Source: Euryarchaeota archaeon UBA89
GTDB taxonomy: Archaea; Thermoplasmatota; Poseidoniia; Poseidoniales; Thalassarchaeaceae
Assembly: GCA_002495525.1 (NCBI GenBank)
Contig: DAFS01000036.1
Span: forward strand, 1 to 14,322
DNA length: 14,322 nt
Reading direction: 5' to 3'
In this document: positions 1 to 6,980 of the stretch, piece by piece
Layout: every line of letters begins with the position of its first letter
Position numbering within the stretch: the first letter of the stretch is position 1
Notes under the pieces: generated by a model
Database searches by the model: none
The model's input: only the letters and a program-made list of their open reading frames with translations
Told to the model about the DNA's origin: nothing
Made by a program: the position numbers and the translations under genes

Positions 1-668
1 CTTTGATTGCAAGTGTGGATTGAATAGTTTGAATAGCAGTCTCTTCTAAACCTAAATCTCCTAACTGCTCACTTACCACATCAGCAGGTAATTTATCCAT
101 CTTATCTACGATAATACAGGTCTTAGCAAATATATCTCCTTCTAATCCGAGAGAGCCTAATACCTCTTCCAAAACTTTACGACTACTCATTTTTATGACT
201 AAATCTTCTTCTGTAAGACCAACACTTCTGAAAAATGTGACCAACACTGAAATTAATTCTGCATCTGCTGAAATCTCATCTGTACCCCAAATATCTACAT
301 TCCACTGATAGTGTTCTCTACCGCGACCACGCTGAGTTCTCTCATATCTCCAGCACTGAGGTATCGAATACCATTTGATAGGCATTGGAAGTGCGCCAGC
401 CCTAGACATTACCATTCTAGCCAATGAAGGTGTCATCTCAGGCCTCAAAGCAACCTTACGATCACCTTTATCTTTGAAATTATACAATTGCTGAGTAATC
501 TCCTCTCCTTGTTTTCTAGTGTAAAGCTCTTCACTCTCTAATACAGGAGCGTCATATTCCTGAAAACCATGCAATAGAGCGGCATCATCAAAATTATCGA
601 ACAGCCAATTTCGAAGCCTCATATCCTCCGGATAGAAGTCGCGAGTACCTCGAACGCCTTGTGCCATG
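1..668 (-). CDS. hisS: Histidyl-tRNA synthetase, N-terminal half (cut by window edge)
   Basis: This class II aminoacyl-tRNA synthetase charges tRNA-His with histidine in the cytoplasm. Translating the minus strand from the ATG at 668 gives 222 residues with no stop before the edge. The start reads MAQGVRGTRDFYPEDM, the usual GTRDF opening of HisRS. Then come LYTRKQGEEITQQLY, the LRPEMTPSLARM segment, motif 2 with WRYERTQRGRGREHYQWNVD, and DLVIKMSSRKVLEEVLG. Family members are about 410-430 residues, so roughly half is present and the second histidine-binding motif and the anticodon-binding domain lie outside. The gene follows the GtrA-like gene by 24 bases on the same strand with only a weak GGA upstream of the ATG, and is probably co-transcribed with it. 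Identity is certain; only the missing 3' end is unknown. Confidence 0.97.
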
Positions 669-692
669 ATTATTCCAACAGACAAAGCCACT

Positions 693-1208
693 TCAAGCCT
701 TACGTCGTTCACGGAAGTTTTCGAGCCTTTCTTTACGTGTTACACGCCCATCAGAAAGTGGGAATGCATAAAATCTGAGACCTAAGAATGTAAAAAATCC
801 AAATGCTGTTGTATTTATTGCCCAAGATAGTAACTCTCCTAATTCAATAATCTCTACTAAAATGTAGAAAGTTGCAGTTGAGACTATCCAAAGAACTGTA
901 TAAACAATCATCATTTTAGTAAAACTTGTTTTTATGTTAGAATCGGACTCAAAAGTTAACCAACGATGTAATACAAAGGCTTGAGCAGAACTAATCGCAA
1001 AAGAAACAGCCCAACCAAATGTTTCTGGAGAACTTGTAACAGTCAAATAATTAGAAAAAAACCAATATAAACCTGCAAATATGGCTACATTTATACAACC
1101 AACTGCACAATACATCACATACTCTCGTAATAACTTGGTCCAAGGATATTCTTCGCTTACAATCCTAGACATTTTATTCACAAAATATTTTACGACTGAG
1201 AAGACCAT
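693..1208 (-). CDS. GtrA-like four-helix membrane protein
   Basis: The 171-residue protein has four predicted membrane helices, at about residues 31-52, 65-80, 99-119 and 126-146. It carries the family signature: YCAVGCIN before helix 1, FVLHRWLTF after helix 2 (78-86) and FLGLRFYAF after helix 4. GtrA/DPMS-type proteins (PF04138) are linked to flipping or anchoring of polyprenyl-phosphate-linked sugars in the membrane during surface glycan synthesis; the exact substrate cannot be read from sequence. The C-terminus is basic (RKERLENFRERRKA), suggesting a cytoplasmic tail. The chosen ATG at 1208 overlaps the end of the symporter gene by 19 bases. A second in-frame ATG at 1172 would leave a 17-base gap; neither has a clear ribosome-binding site. 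It lies between the symporter and hisS, probably in one transcript. Confidence 0.85.
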   Translation of the reverse strand: MVFSVVKYFVNKMSRIVSEEYPWTKLLREYVMYCAVGCINVAIFAGLYWFFSNYLTVTSSPETFGWAVSFAISSAQAFVLHRWLTFESDSNIKTSFTKMMIVYTVLWIVSTATFYILVEIIELGELLSWAINTTAFGFFTFLGLRFYAFPLSDGRVTRKERLENFRERRKA

Positions 1209-2992
1209 GGTAATTGATGCAGAGTATGTGTTTGTGTCTCTCCATATTCATTTACAAATGTCTCAGGTAATGATTCACCAACTTCTACGATGAATGGATC
1301 TTCACCTCCTGGTAATGTATCAATTGATACTTCAGCACCAACAGGAACATTTCTGTAAAGTGGACGCGGTTCTAAATCCCAACTAGGTGGCCAAATTGTA
1401 CCGTTCATAGAAAGAACTCGATTAACTAAAATATATTTATTCATACTAACGAATAAACCAGCTGTGATACCCCAGAATAATAGAATTATTGTAATTCCAT
1501 CTGCATTAGTAGGATCCCATGGATTATTGACATTCAGAATAAGATCACTGAAGTATGATAATATTAGAACACCAAACATAATTGGGAATCCAAGATACAT
1601 GATGTAGTCCCACCATTTTCCAATCCACCAATCGTTATCACCTGTATTGATGAAATCATCACGGAATGATGAAACTCCGTTATCTAGATAATCTCTGAAA
1701 CTGAACCCGGTTATATCATTCTCATCTTGCCAAACTCTGTATCTATTCCAACCATATTTCCAGATAGAGTAAGCGATAAATAATCCGCTAAACATTAATC
1801 CATATCCCCAGATATGGTCTTGAACTTCTAAAAATTGTGGGAATGCAACGCCAGTATCTGGATCTACTAAAATCCATAGTGCTGCACTTGGTAATCCGAA
1901 CAAGAAGATTGCTAGAGTAGTAAAACCTACTGCTTTTTTCCTCTCGATACCATGATCAACGAAGTTTCTAACACACAGTTCTACAGTTGAAATCATAGAT
2001 GTCAGAGCAGCAAATGATAGTGCTAGGAAGAACATTGTAACCATTAATAGTTGAACTACTGGGCCACCAGGTGCTTGAGCAAAAACTTCCGGAAGTACTA
2101 GGAATGTGATTGCACTGCTACCACCACTAACTGCTCCTAGAGGGTCATCACTAACGGAGAAAACAGCCATCATTACAGTCAAACCAGCGATAATGGAAAT
2201 ACTATTGTTAGCAAGGCACATTGTTGCTGCATTGAGAGTAGTATCCTCATCCTTTCTCATGTATACAGAATAAGTAATCGCCATCCCCATACCGGCAGAA
2301 CATGACCAAGCTGATTGTGATAACCCGTTGATCCATGTTTCTGGCTGAGTAAGATATTCTGGTTGAATACTAAACATGTAAATGAATCCATCTAATGTAC
2401 CATCATCTAAATCCATTACAAAAGATAGGAAAAGTGCTGCGAATAATAGGATGAAAAGTGAAACCATTAGTGTTACGTTTACTTTCTCAATAGCCTTTGC
2501 ACCTTTCCAAATTGCAGCCATAGTAATCAAGACAGACAATGTTTGGAAGAAAATTACTTGTGACGGATCTTGTAAGAAATCATTCCACACCTGAACTGTA
2601 TCTACTTCTGAACCAAGTCCACCTCGGACAGCAGTTTGGAAATAATTTATGCACCATCCAGTTACAACAGCGTAGTAGAATCCTATCGCTGTTGAAATCC
2701 ATGCTGTCCACAATCCCATCCAAGCAAATCTGTTACCTGCGAAAATTCTGAAAGTTCCAACAGTACCAGTTCTACTTCTTTTACCTAAAGCGAATTCAGC
2801 AATAATCAAAGGAACTGACCAAAGGAACAAGAAAATAAGCCATGGTACAAGGAAAGAGCCTCCTCCATTAGCACCTACCATTCTAGGGAAACGCCAAATA
2901 TTTCCTGTACCGATTGCAGCACCGATTGTAGCAAAAATAAGCCCTAATCTTCCACTAAACTCATCAGAGCCTGCTTCACCTTTAGCTTCCAT
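1190..2992 (-). CDS. Sodium-dependent transporter, neurotransmitter:sodium symporter (NSS/SNF) family
   Basis: This integral membrane symporter is likely to import an amino acid with sodium. The family hallmark in helix 1 is clear: GAAIGTGNIWRFP (24-36), then ANGGGSFLVPW (41-51). By ungapped comparison with remembered LeuT, the sodium ligands appear conserved (N31, N262, T331, S332). Helix 6 reads SAWSCSAGMGMAITYSVYM, with W229 and M235 replacing two substrate-pocket phenylalanines of LeuT. Ser266 sits where LeuT has Glu290, the position linked to chloride dependence. At 600 residues it is longer than LeuT (about 520), owing to an acidic loop near 423-455 and a soluble C-terminal tail after about 535. 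The ATG overlaps the TAA of the carboxypeptidase gene (TAATG), with GGAGG at 3000-3004 seven bases upstream, so the two are translationally coupled. The substrate is unknown; an amino acid is the best guess from context. Confidence 0.95.
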   Translation of the reverse strand: MEAKGEAGSDEFSGRLGLIFATIGAAIGTGNIWRFPRMVGANGGGSFLVPWLIFLFLWSVPLIIAEFALGKRSRTGTVGTFRIFAGNRFAWMGLWTAWISTAIGFYYAVVTGWCINYFQTAVRGGLGSEVDTVQVWNDFLQDPSQVIFFQTLSVLITMAAIWKGAKAIEKVNVTLMVSLFILLFAALFLSFVMDLDDGTLDGFIYMFSIQPEYLTQPETWINGLSQSAWSCSAGMGMAITYSVYMRKDEDTTLNAATMCLANNSISIIAGLTVMMAVFSVSDDPLGAVSGGSSAITFLVLPEVFAQAPGGPVVQLLMVTMFFLALSFAALTSMISTVELCVRNFVDHGIERKKAVGFTTLAIFLFGLPSAALWILVDPDTGVAFPQFLEVQDHIWGYGLMFSGLFIAYSIWKYGWNRYRVWQDENDITGFSFRDYLDNGVSSFRDDFINTGDNDWWIGKWWDYIMYLGFPIMFGVLILSYFSDLILNVNNPWDPTNADGITIILLFWGITAGLFVSMNKYILVNRVLSMNGTIWPPSWDLEPRPLYRNVPVGAEVSIDTLPGGEDPFIVEVGESLPETFVNEYGETQTHTLHQLPWSSQS

Positions 2993-5190
2993 TAAGCTTC
3001 CTCCAAATTACGCATTTCAGGAGGTAAACCAAGAACATCTCGTTCATCATTAAACATCTCTTTCAATGTATAACCTAGACCGCCCCAAACCATTGTTGCA
3101 ATTAATGAGAACATTAGAAGAGCAAGAACTGCTGAACCAAATGAGGCTCTATACGGAACTGATAATTCATAATAATTGGGCCCCTCTTCAACTGTAGGAT
3201 AAGAGAATGGGAATGCTCCATTAGTAGTTCCAAGCATTGCTTTGTAGTGAATTTTTCCTACTGAACTATCGGGTACTGGAATCTGAGCCTGTAAAACAGT
3301 ACCATTACTGCCATCTAAAAGTTCACATGAGTTTCCAACATCAACAAAACCGGACATTTTCCATGGAACGGTAATCCATTCAGTTGGACCAAAATCATCT
3401 TGTTGTCTAGTTGGTTCTACGAATCTCCACATTAGATGAGTGTAGGTCATATTTGTAGTGTATGGGAAAGTAGAATCAAGACAGAAATCAATTGGTATTT
3501 CTCCATTCGAAGGTACAGAAACTAGATCAGGAGAGGCTAGCCACTGAGATGCGGTAGTATTCTCAATTCCAACAACTGCCCTATATCTAGGATCATCAGC
3601 AATCTCTATCATGTAAAATGGGACTCCTAAATTACGTACTGCAGTATGAGCAATATCTTCTGGGAATTCATGGAAAGCGATACCTATTTCCATCGTGTAA
3701 CAGTATGAATCATGAACGCCATAATGCCAATCACAGAAGTCACCTGTTGTAGGATATAGATCTGAGGATTGCATTGGTGCGTATGCAGTCATGTCACCCA
3801 TTAGATTCCCATGATATTCTAGAAACTCTTGATCCGGATTGTCGCAATCTTGGCAATGTCCCCAAGGCCACAACACTAATTCAGAGTATGAATGCCATGT
3901 CAAGGTTGACTTAAATTCTGAAGAACCATCACCATTATCGTCATTCATCTCTGTCATATCTTGGATGAACTTAGTTTCAGGCTCACTGTTACCTCCTAAC
4001 CAATCTTCATCAGTTAATCCATCAGCATCGTCATCTTTACCGTCAACATGATCTTCATTCAGTCTACCATCTTCATCTTGATCTACAGTATCTACTGGAC
4101 CATTGTAAACATCATTATTCGCTCCAGCTTCACCAGCGTAGCACATTCCAGGGAATAAAGGCCCTGTTGCACCTAAAGGCGCTCCCCATTCATATTGATA
4201 GTTTCGATTTAGATCCACTCCATCACAGGTTGGATCAACTTGTTCATCGATATCTGGAAGAGGAGTTACTCCAGTAACTGTGTTATCACGAAGATTCTTT
4301 CTCCAACCACTTCGATAGCAGGATTCCCAAGCTGATTCTCCACAATATTCCTCTCTATCATAACGATTTCCATCTACATTGAGCATTGGAATCAAGTAAA
4401 TCTCTCTTGTATTTACCATATCTGTGATAAATTGTTCAGAAAAATCTTCATCAACTCCTAAATCTCCTGGTCCACAAGGTATTCCATCGCCATTACTATC
4501 TTGATAACTGGAATTAAGCCTCAAGCAGTCTCCATCATTGTCTATTCCATCCCATCCATCTTCGTCAATAAGGCCGTCCCCATCATTGTCAACACCGGCC
4601 ATTCCATAGTAGTAGGCTACTGTTTCTAAAAATAACATAGGGACTTCATACGACATCCATTCTCTAGCATGATGGTTTCCGACTAACATTACATCAGGTA
4701 ATTCTTCATAATTACCACAATCTCCAACGAATACATTGCAGTCTCCTCCAGATACACCTTCTAATTCTTCACCACCACCAGTCATCTTAATCCAAGGACT
4801 TGCATGATTGTAATACCATCCTTCATAATCATCAGTACCCATTTCTTGTCCTCTTGCGTTCACACCGCCCACAAGACCTTCATGAAAACTCATGATATCG
4901 CCATTCTGATCCGCTAATTGTTGCATTCTGTCCTTCATAGTGAAATAATCGTGGTATTCACGGAATTGTAATCTATCATTACCTCCCCATGGAAATATCT
5001 GATTAGAGTATTCTTCTGACCAAATATCTTCTGGTGCCATACCACTATCAGATTCTTGTGCATCTACCGGGGCAATCAATGAAACCGGGGCTAAAACGGA
5101 CAACATCAAAGGCATTAGAAGAGCCATTGCAGGAATTCTTCGGGGATTTGAAACAAAATTTTGACTGGTTTCTTTGTTACTGCCTGCCAT
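2992..5190 (-). CDS. Secreted, membrane-anchored M14 zinc carboxypeptidase with Ca-binding-type loop insertions
   Basis: This peptidase would remove C-terminal residues from peptides outside the cell. An N-terminal signal segment (about 20-44, ending PVDAQ) and a C-terminal helix (about 684-706) followed by a short charged tail predict a cell-surface enzyme. Peptidase M14 landmarks, matched to carboxypeptidase A: zinc ligands H174 and E177 (HARE) and H433 (WHSY); R297 in GWRKN; N328-R329 in DLNRNY; Y490 in DWHYG; and catalytic E501 in YTMEIG. Two insertions rich in DxDxDG-type acidic loops, resembling calcium-binding thrombospondin type 3 repeats, split the catalytic domain at about 200-250 and 356-400. 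A predicted beta-rich region (about 550-680) precedes the anchor. The 732 residues are over twice the size of a bare M14 domain. The gene is first in its transcript, stops inside the ATG of the symporter gene, and is divergent from mscS. Substrate preference is not predictable. Confidence 0.95.
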   Translation of the reverse strand: MAGSNKETSQNFVSNPRRIPAMALLMPLMLSVLAPVSLIAPVDAQESDSGMAPEDIWSEEYSNQIFPWGGNDRLQFREYHDYFTMKDRMQQLADQNGDIMSFHEGLVGGVNARGQEMGTDDYEGWYYNHASPWIKMTGGGEELEGVSGGDCNVFVGDCGNYEELPDVMLVGNHHAREWMSYEVPMLFLETVAYYYGMAGVDNDGDGLIDEDGWDGIDNDGDCLRLNSSYQDSNGDGIPCGPGDLGVDEDFSEQFITDMVNTREIYLIPMLNVDGNRYDREEYCGESAWESCYRSGWRKNLRDNTVTGVTPLPDIDEQVDPTCDGVDLNRNYQYEWGAPLGATGPLFPGMCYAGEAGANNDVYNGPVDTVDQDEDGRLNEDHVDGKDDDADGLTDEDWLGGNSEPETKFIQDMTEMNDDNGDGSSEFKSTLTWHSYSELVLWPWGHCQDCDNPDQEFLEYHGNLMGDMTAYAPMQSSDLYPTTGDFCDWHYGVHDSYCYTMEIGIAFHEFPEDIAHTAVRNLGVPFYMIEIADDPRYRAVVGIENTTASQWLASPDLVSVPSNGEIPIDFCLDSTFPYTTNMTYTHLMWRFVEPTRQQDDFGPTEWITVPWKMSGFVDVGNSCELLDGSNGTVLQAQIPVPDSSVGKIHYKAMLGTTNGAFPFSYPTVEEGPNYYELSVPYRASFGSAVLALLMFSLIATMVWGGLGYTLKEMFNDERDVLGLPPEMRNLEEA
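3000..3004 (-). promoter_or_regulatory. Shine-Dalgarno site of the symporter gene
   Basis: On the minus strand GGAGG lies seven bases before the symporter ATG at 2992, inside the last codons of the carboxypeptidase gene. With the TAATG overlap it shows coupled translation of peptidase and transporter. Confidence 0.7.
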
Positions 5191-5238
5191 AATATCAAGC
5201 CTTCGAGACGTGTTAGGGTCTTGAAAGCCTCGGATTTA

Positions 5239-5253
5239 CGGTACGAAGTACCG
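5239..5253. repeat. Perfect inverted repeat, candidate operator
   Basis: The arms CGGTAC and GTACCG are exact reverse complements around a three-base GAA spacer. The palindrome ends eight bases before the mscS TATA-like box, where a regulator could affect mscS or the divergent carboxypeptidase operon. A hairpin in RNA is unlikely to matter, because the predicted mscS transcript starts downstream of it. A six-base arm can occur by chance, so function is an inference from position. Confidence 0.4.
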
Positions 5254-5260
5254 GAGAGGG

Positions 5261-5269
5261 TTTCATAAG
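5261..5269 (+). promoter_or_regulatory. TATA-like box for mscS
   Basis: TTTCATAAG is centred 26 bases before the ATG at 5291. That is the archaeal TATA distance if transcription begins at the start codon. No Shine-Dalgarno sequence precedes that ATG, consistent with a leaderless message. Confidence 0.5.
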
Positions 5270-5290
5270 TGGTCGTTGGGGCGGCCAAAT

Positions 5291-6367
5291 ATGGACATAC
5301 TAACAGACTTCATGGATGGAGAGGCCACTTTCCAAGGTTTTTCACAGGGTACTCTGATAATTTTCTTATCTACAATCGCACTTTCTGTTGGATTTGGAGT
5401 TCTGTCTAGAAGATATGTATTCCCTAGATTAATGGATCTCTTTTCTAAGAATGAAAGAATTGATGGAAAAACGTTGTTTGCACCAGCATCTCTTGGATGG
5501 ATGATTGGAACATTAGTCTTCACACAAGCAATAGATTATCTCACTGCAAATTGTGATCCTGTTTGGAATCAAGATTTGATATCTAATCTTAACGAGATTG
5601 TTTTCACTGGATTCATAATTTTGATGCTAATTGCAGCCTACCGATTGGTTGATTATTTGGATGCATTTATTGTTGTTGAAGGTGAAGATAATATTGCTTC
5701 TAGGCGTTCTCTAGCCAGTGTAGCAGAATCTGTTGGAAGAGTTGCTGTTGTTGTAATCGGTGCATTTGTTATTGCAGGTTATGCAGGTGTTGATTTGAAT
5801 GGACTGATTGCAGGTCTAGGAATTACCGGTTTAGCGTTGGCCCTTGCAGCAAAAGATTCTGTTTCAAATATTTTTGGAGCTGTTTCGATTCTTGTAGATC
5901 AACCATTCAATGTGGGAGACTGGATTATCGTAGATGGAGTTGAAGGAGAGGTTGTAAATATTGGACTTAGGACTACTTTAATCAGAACATCTGCTGATAC
6001 AATGATTACTGTACCTAATTCGAATATGGTCAACTCACCCGTTGAAAATTTCAGTAAAAGAAGATTTAGAAGAATTATGCCGAAGTTTGAGTTTGAAGAA
6101 AATAGTAATCCGGCACATTTGAAAGAATTCTGTGAGATTCTATTAAAGAAAGTAAATGACGACGCTCGATCAATTAAAGAAGAAGATTCTTGGGTTAGAG
6201 TTCAATCATTTGGTACTGCAATGGTAGTAGTTGCTGGAAACTTTTACTGTGTTTCATCTGCATCCACGCAAAGGGAATTGAATGAAGACCTTCTGATGAT
6301 GGCACGTGAAACTGCTGAAAAATTAAATTTAATATTCTTTGAGCCAAGATTAAGAAATAATAAGTGA
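5291..6367 (+). CDS. mscS: Mechanosensitive ion channel, MscS family
   Basis: A small-conductance channel of this family opens under membrane tension and releases solutes on hypo-osmotic shock. The 358-residue product (numbered from the ATG) has hydrophobic segments at about 21-39, 63-83, 102-120 and 148-166, then the Gly/Ala-rich pore helix (about 169-195) in NGLIAGLGITGLALALAA. The MscS beta domain follows, with VDQPFNVGDWI and the ITVPNSNM motif. A mixed C-terminal domain ends the protein. It has more membrane helices than E. coli MscS (three). The ATG at 5291 was preferred because a TATA-like box lies 26 bases before it; a TTG at 5276 would add five residues. The stop codon overlaps the ribosome-binding site of the phosphoglycerate mutase gene nine bases downstream, so the two form an operon. 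Ion selectivity cannot be inferred. Confidence 0.93.
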   Translation: MDILTDFMDGEATFQGFSQGTLIIFLSTIALSVGFGVLSRRYVFPRLMDLFSKNERIDGKTLFAPASLGWMIGTLVFTQAIDYLTANCDPVWNQDLISNLNEIVFTGFIILMLIAAYRLVDYLDAFIVVEGEDNIASRRSLASVAESVGRVAVVVIGAFVIAGYAGVDLNGLIAGLGITGLALALAAKDSVSNIFGAVSILVDQPFNVGDWIIVDGVEGEVVNIGLRTTLIRTSADTMITVPNSNMVNSPVENFSKRRFRRIMPKFEFEENSNPAHLKEFCEILLKKVNDDARSIKEEDSWVRVQSFGTAMVVVAGNFYCVSSASTQRELNEDLLMMARETAEKLNLIFFEPRLRNNK

Positions 6368-6372
6368 GGTGA
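6366..6372 (+). promoter_or_regulatory. Shine-Dalgarno site deciding the gpmA TTG start
   Basis: GAGGTGA lies four bases before the TTG at 6377 (six bases from its GAGGT core) and overlaps the mscS stop codon TGA. It supports an unusual TTG start and links translation of gpmA to the end of mscS. Confidence 0.7.
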
Positions 6373-6376
6373 AACT

Positions 6377-6979
6377 TTGGTCACTCTTGTACTTATTAGG
6401 CATGGACAATCACTATGGAATGCGGAAAATAAGTTTACAGGATGGACTGATATTGGACTTTCTGAAAAGGGCATTAAGGAAGCACAAGATGCTGGAAAAA
6501 AGTTAGAAGATGTTGAATTCGATGTTGTTCATACTAGTGCACTAATTAGAGCTCAAAAAACAGCAGAAATAATAATTGAAAATAATAAGAAATCGGAAAG
6601 TATTCCAGTATACAAGGATAAAAGACTCAATGAAAGACATTATGGTTCATTACAAGGACTCAACAAGAAAGAAACTGCTGAAAAGTATGGAGCGGAACAA
6701 GTTCACATCTGGAGACGATCTTTTGATGTTCCTCCACCAGATGGAGAAAGTCTGAAAATGAATGCTGAAAGAACTATCCCGTACTTCAAAGAAAACGTGA
6801 TTGCAGACCTGAAAAATGGTAAAAATGTACTAGTATCAGCACATGGTAATTCATTAAGATCAATTGTAATGTATATTGAAAATATTTCAAAAGAGGATGT
6901 TGTGAAATTAGAAATCCAAACAGGTGTTCCAAGAACATATGTGTTTGAAAATGATAACTTTACGAGAATCAACGACTAA
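6377..6979 (+). CDS. gpmA: 2,3-bisphosphoglycerate-dependent phosphoglycerate mutase
   Basis: This cytoplasmic enzyme interconverts 3- and 2-phosphoglycerate in glycolysis and gluconeogenesis through a phosphohistidine. The 200-residue product has all the dPGM marks: the phosphate-accepting histidine in LIRHGQS (R8-H9-G10), WNAENKFTGWTDIGLSEKG (14-32), TSALIRAQKTAE, the acid in LNERHYGSLQG (E86), WRRSFDVPPPDGES, and the second histidine in SAHGNSLR (H156). It is shorter than the E. coli enzyme (about 250 residues) but matches compact dPGMs. The start is a TTG with a good GAGGTGA site. It is second in an operon with mscS. Many archaea use the unrelated cofactor-independent mutase, so a bacterial-type enzyme here suggests acquisition by transfer. 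A broader-specificity histidine phosphatase is less likely given the complete signature. Confidence 0.93.
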   Translation: MVTLVLIRHGQSLWNAENKFTGWTDIGLSEKGIKEAQDAGKKLEDVEFDVVHTSALIRAQKTAEIIIENNKKSESIPVYKDKRLNERHYGSLQGLNKKETAEKYGAEQVHIWRRSFDVPPPDGESLKMNAERTIPYFKENVIADLKNGKNVLVSAHGNSLRSIVMYIENISKEDVVKLEIQTGVPRTYVFENDNFTRIND

Positions 6980-6980
6980 G

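Larger units (their letters stand above)
5191..5290. promoter_or_regulatory. Divergent promoter region between carboxypeptidase and mscS
   Basis: This is the longest stretch without a confident coding call and must carry the control sequences of two divergent transcripts. It contains a perfect short inverted repeat (5239-5253) and a TATA-like box for mscS (5261-5269). On the minus strand no convincing TATA box is seen at the expected distance from the carboxypeptidase ATG; the closest is a weak CCTAACA near 5211-5217. If mscS instead starts at the TTG at 5276, the region is 85 bases. Confidence 0.7.

Noticed and set aside
2180..2250. Symporter Met258 taken as the counterpart of LeuT Glu290
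   Set aside because: That alignment anchored on a shared SISI string needs an eight-residue gap. The ungapped alignment from the RKDED loop places Ser266 there and also matches Asn262 with LeuT Asn286.
5170..5190. Possible twin-arginine (Tat) signal in the carboxypeptidase (NPRRIPAMALL)
   Set aside because: The residues around the two arginines do not match S/T-R-R-x-F-L-K, so ordinary Sec export with a long N-terminal lead is more likely.
5239..5253. Palindrome as an intrinsic transcription terminator
   Set aside because: No T-run follows on either strand, and both flanking genes are transcribed away from it.
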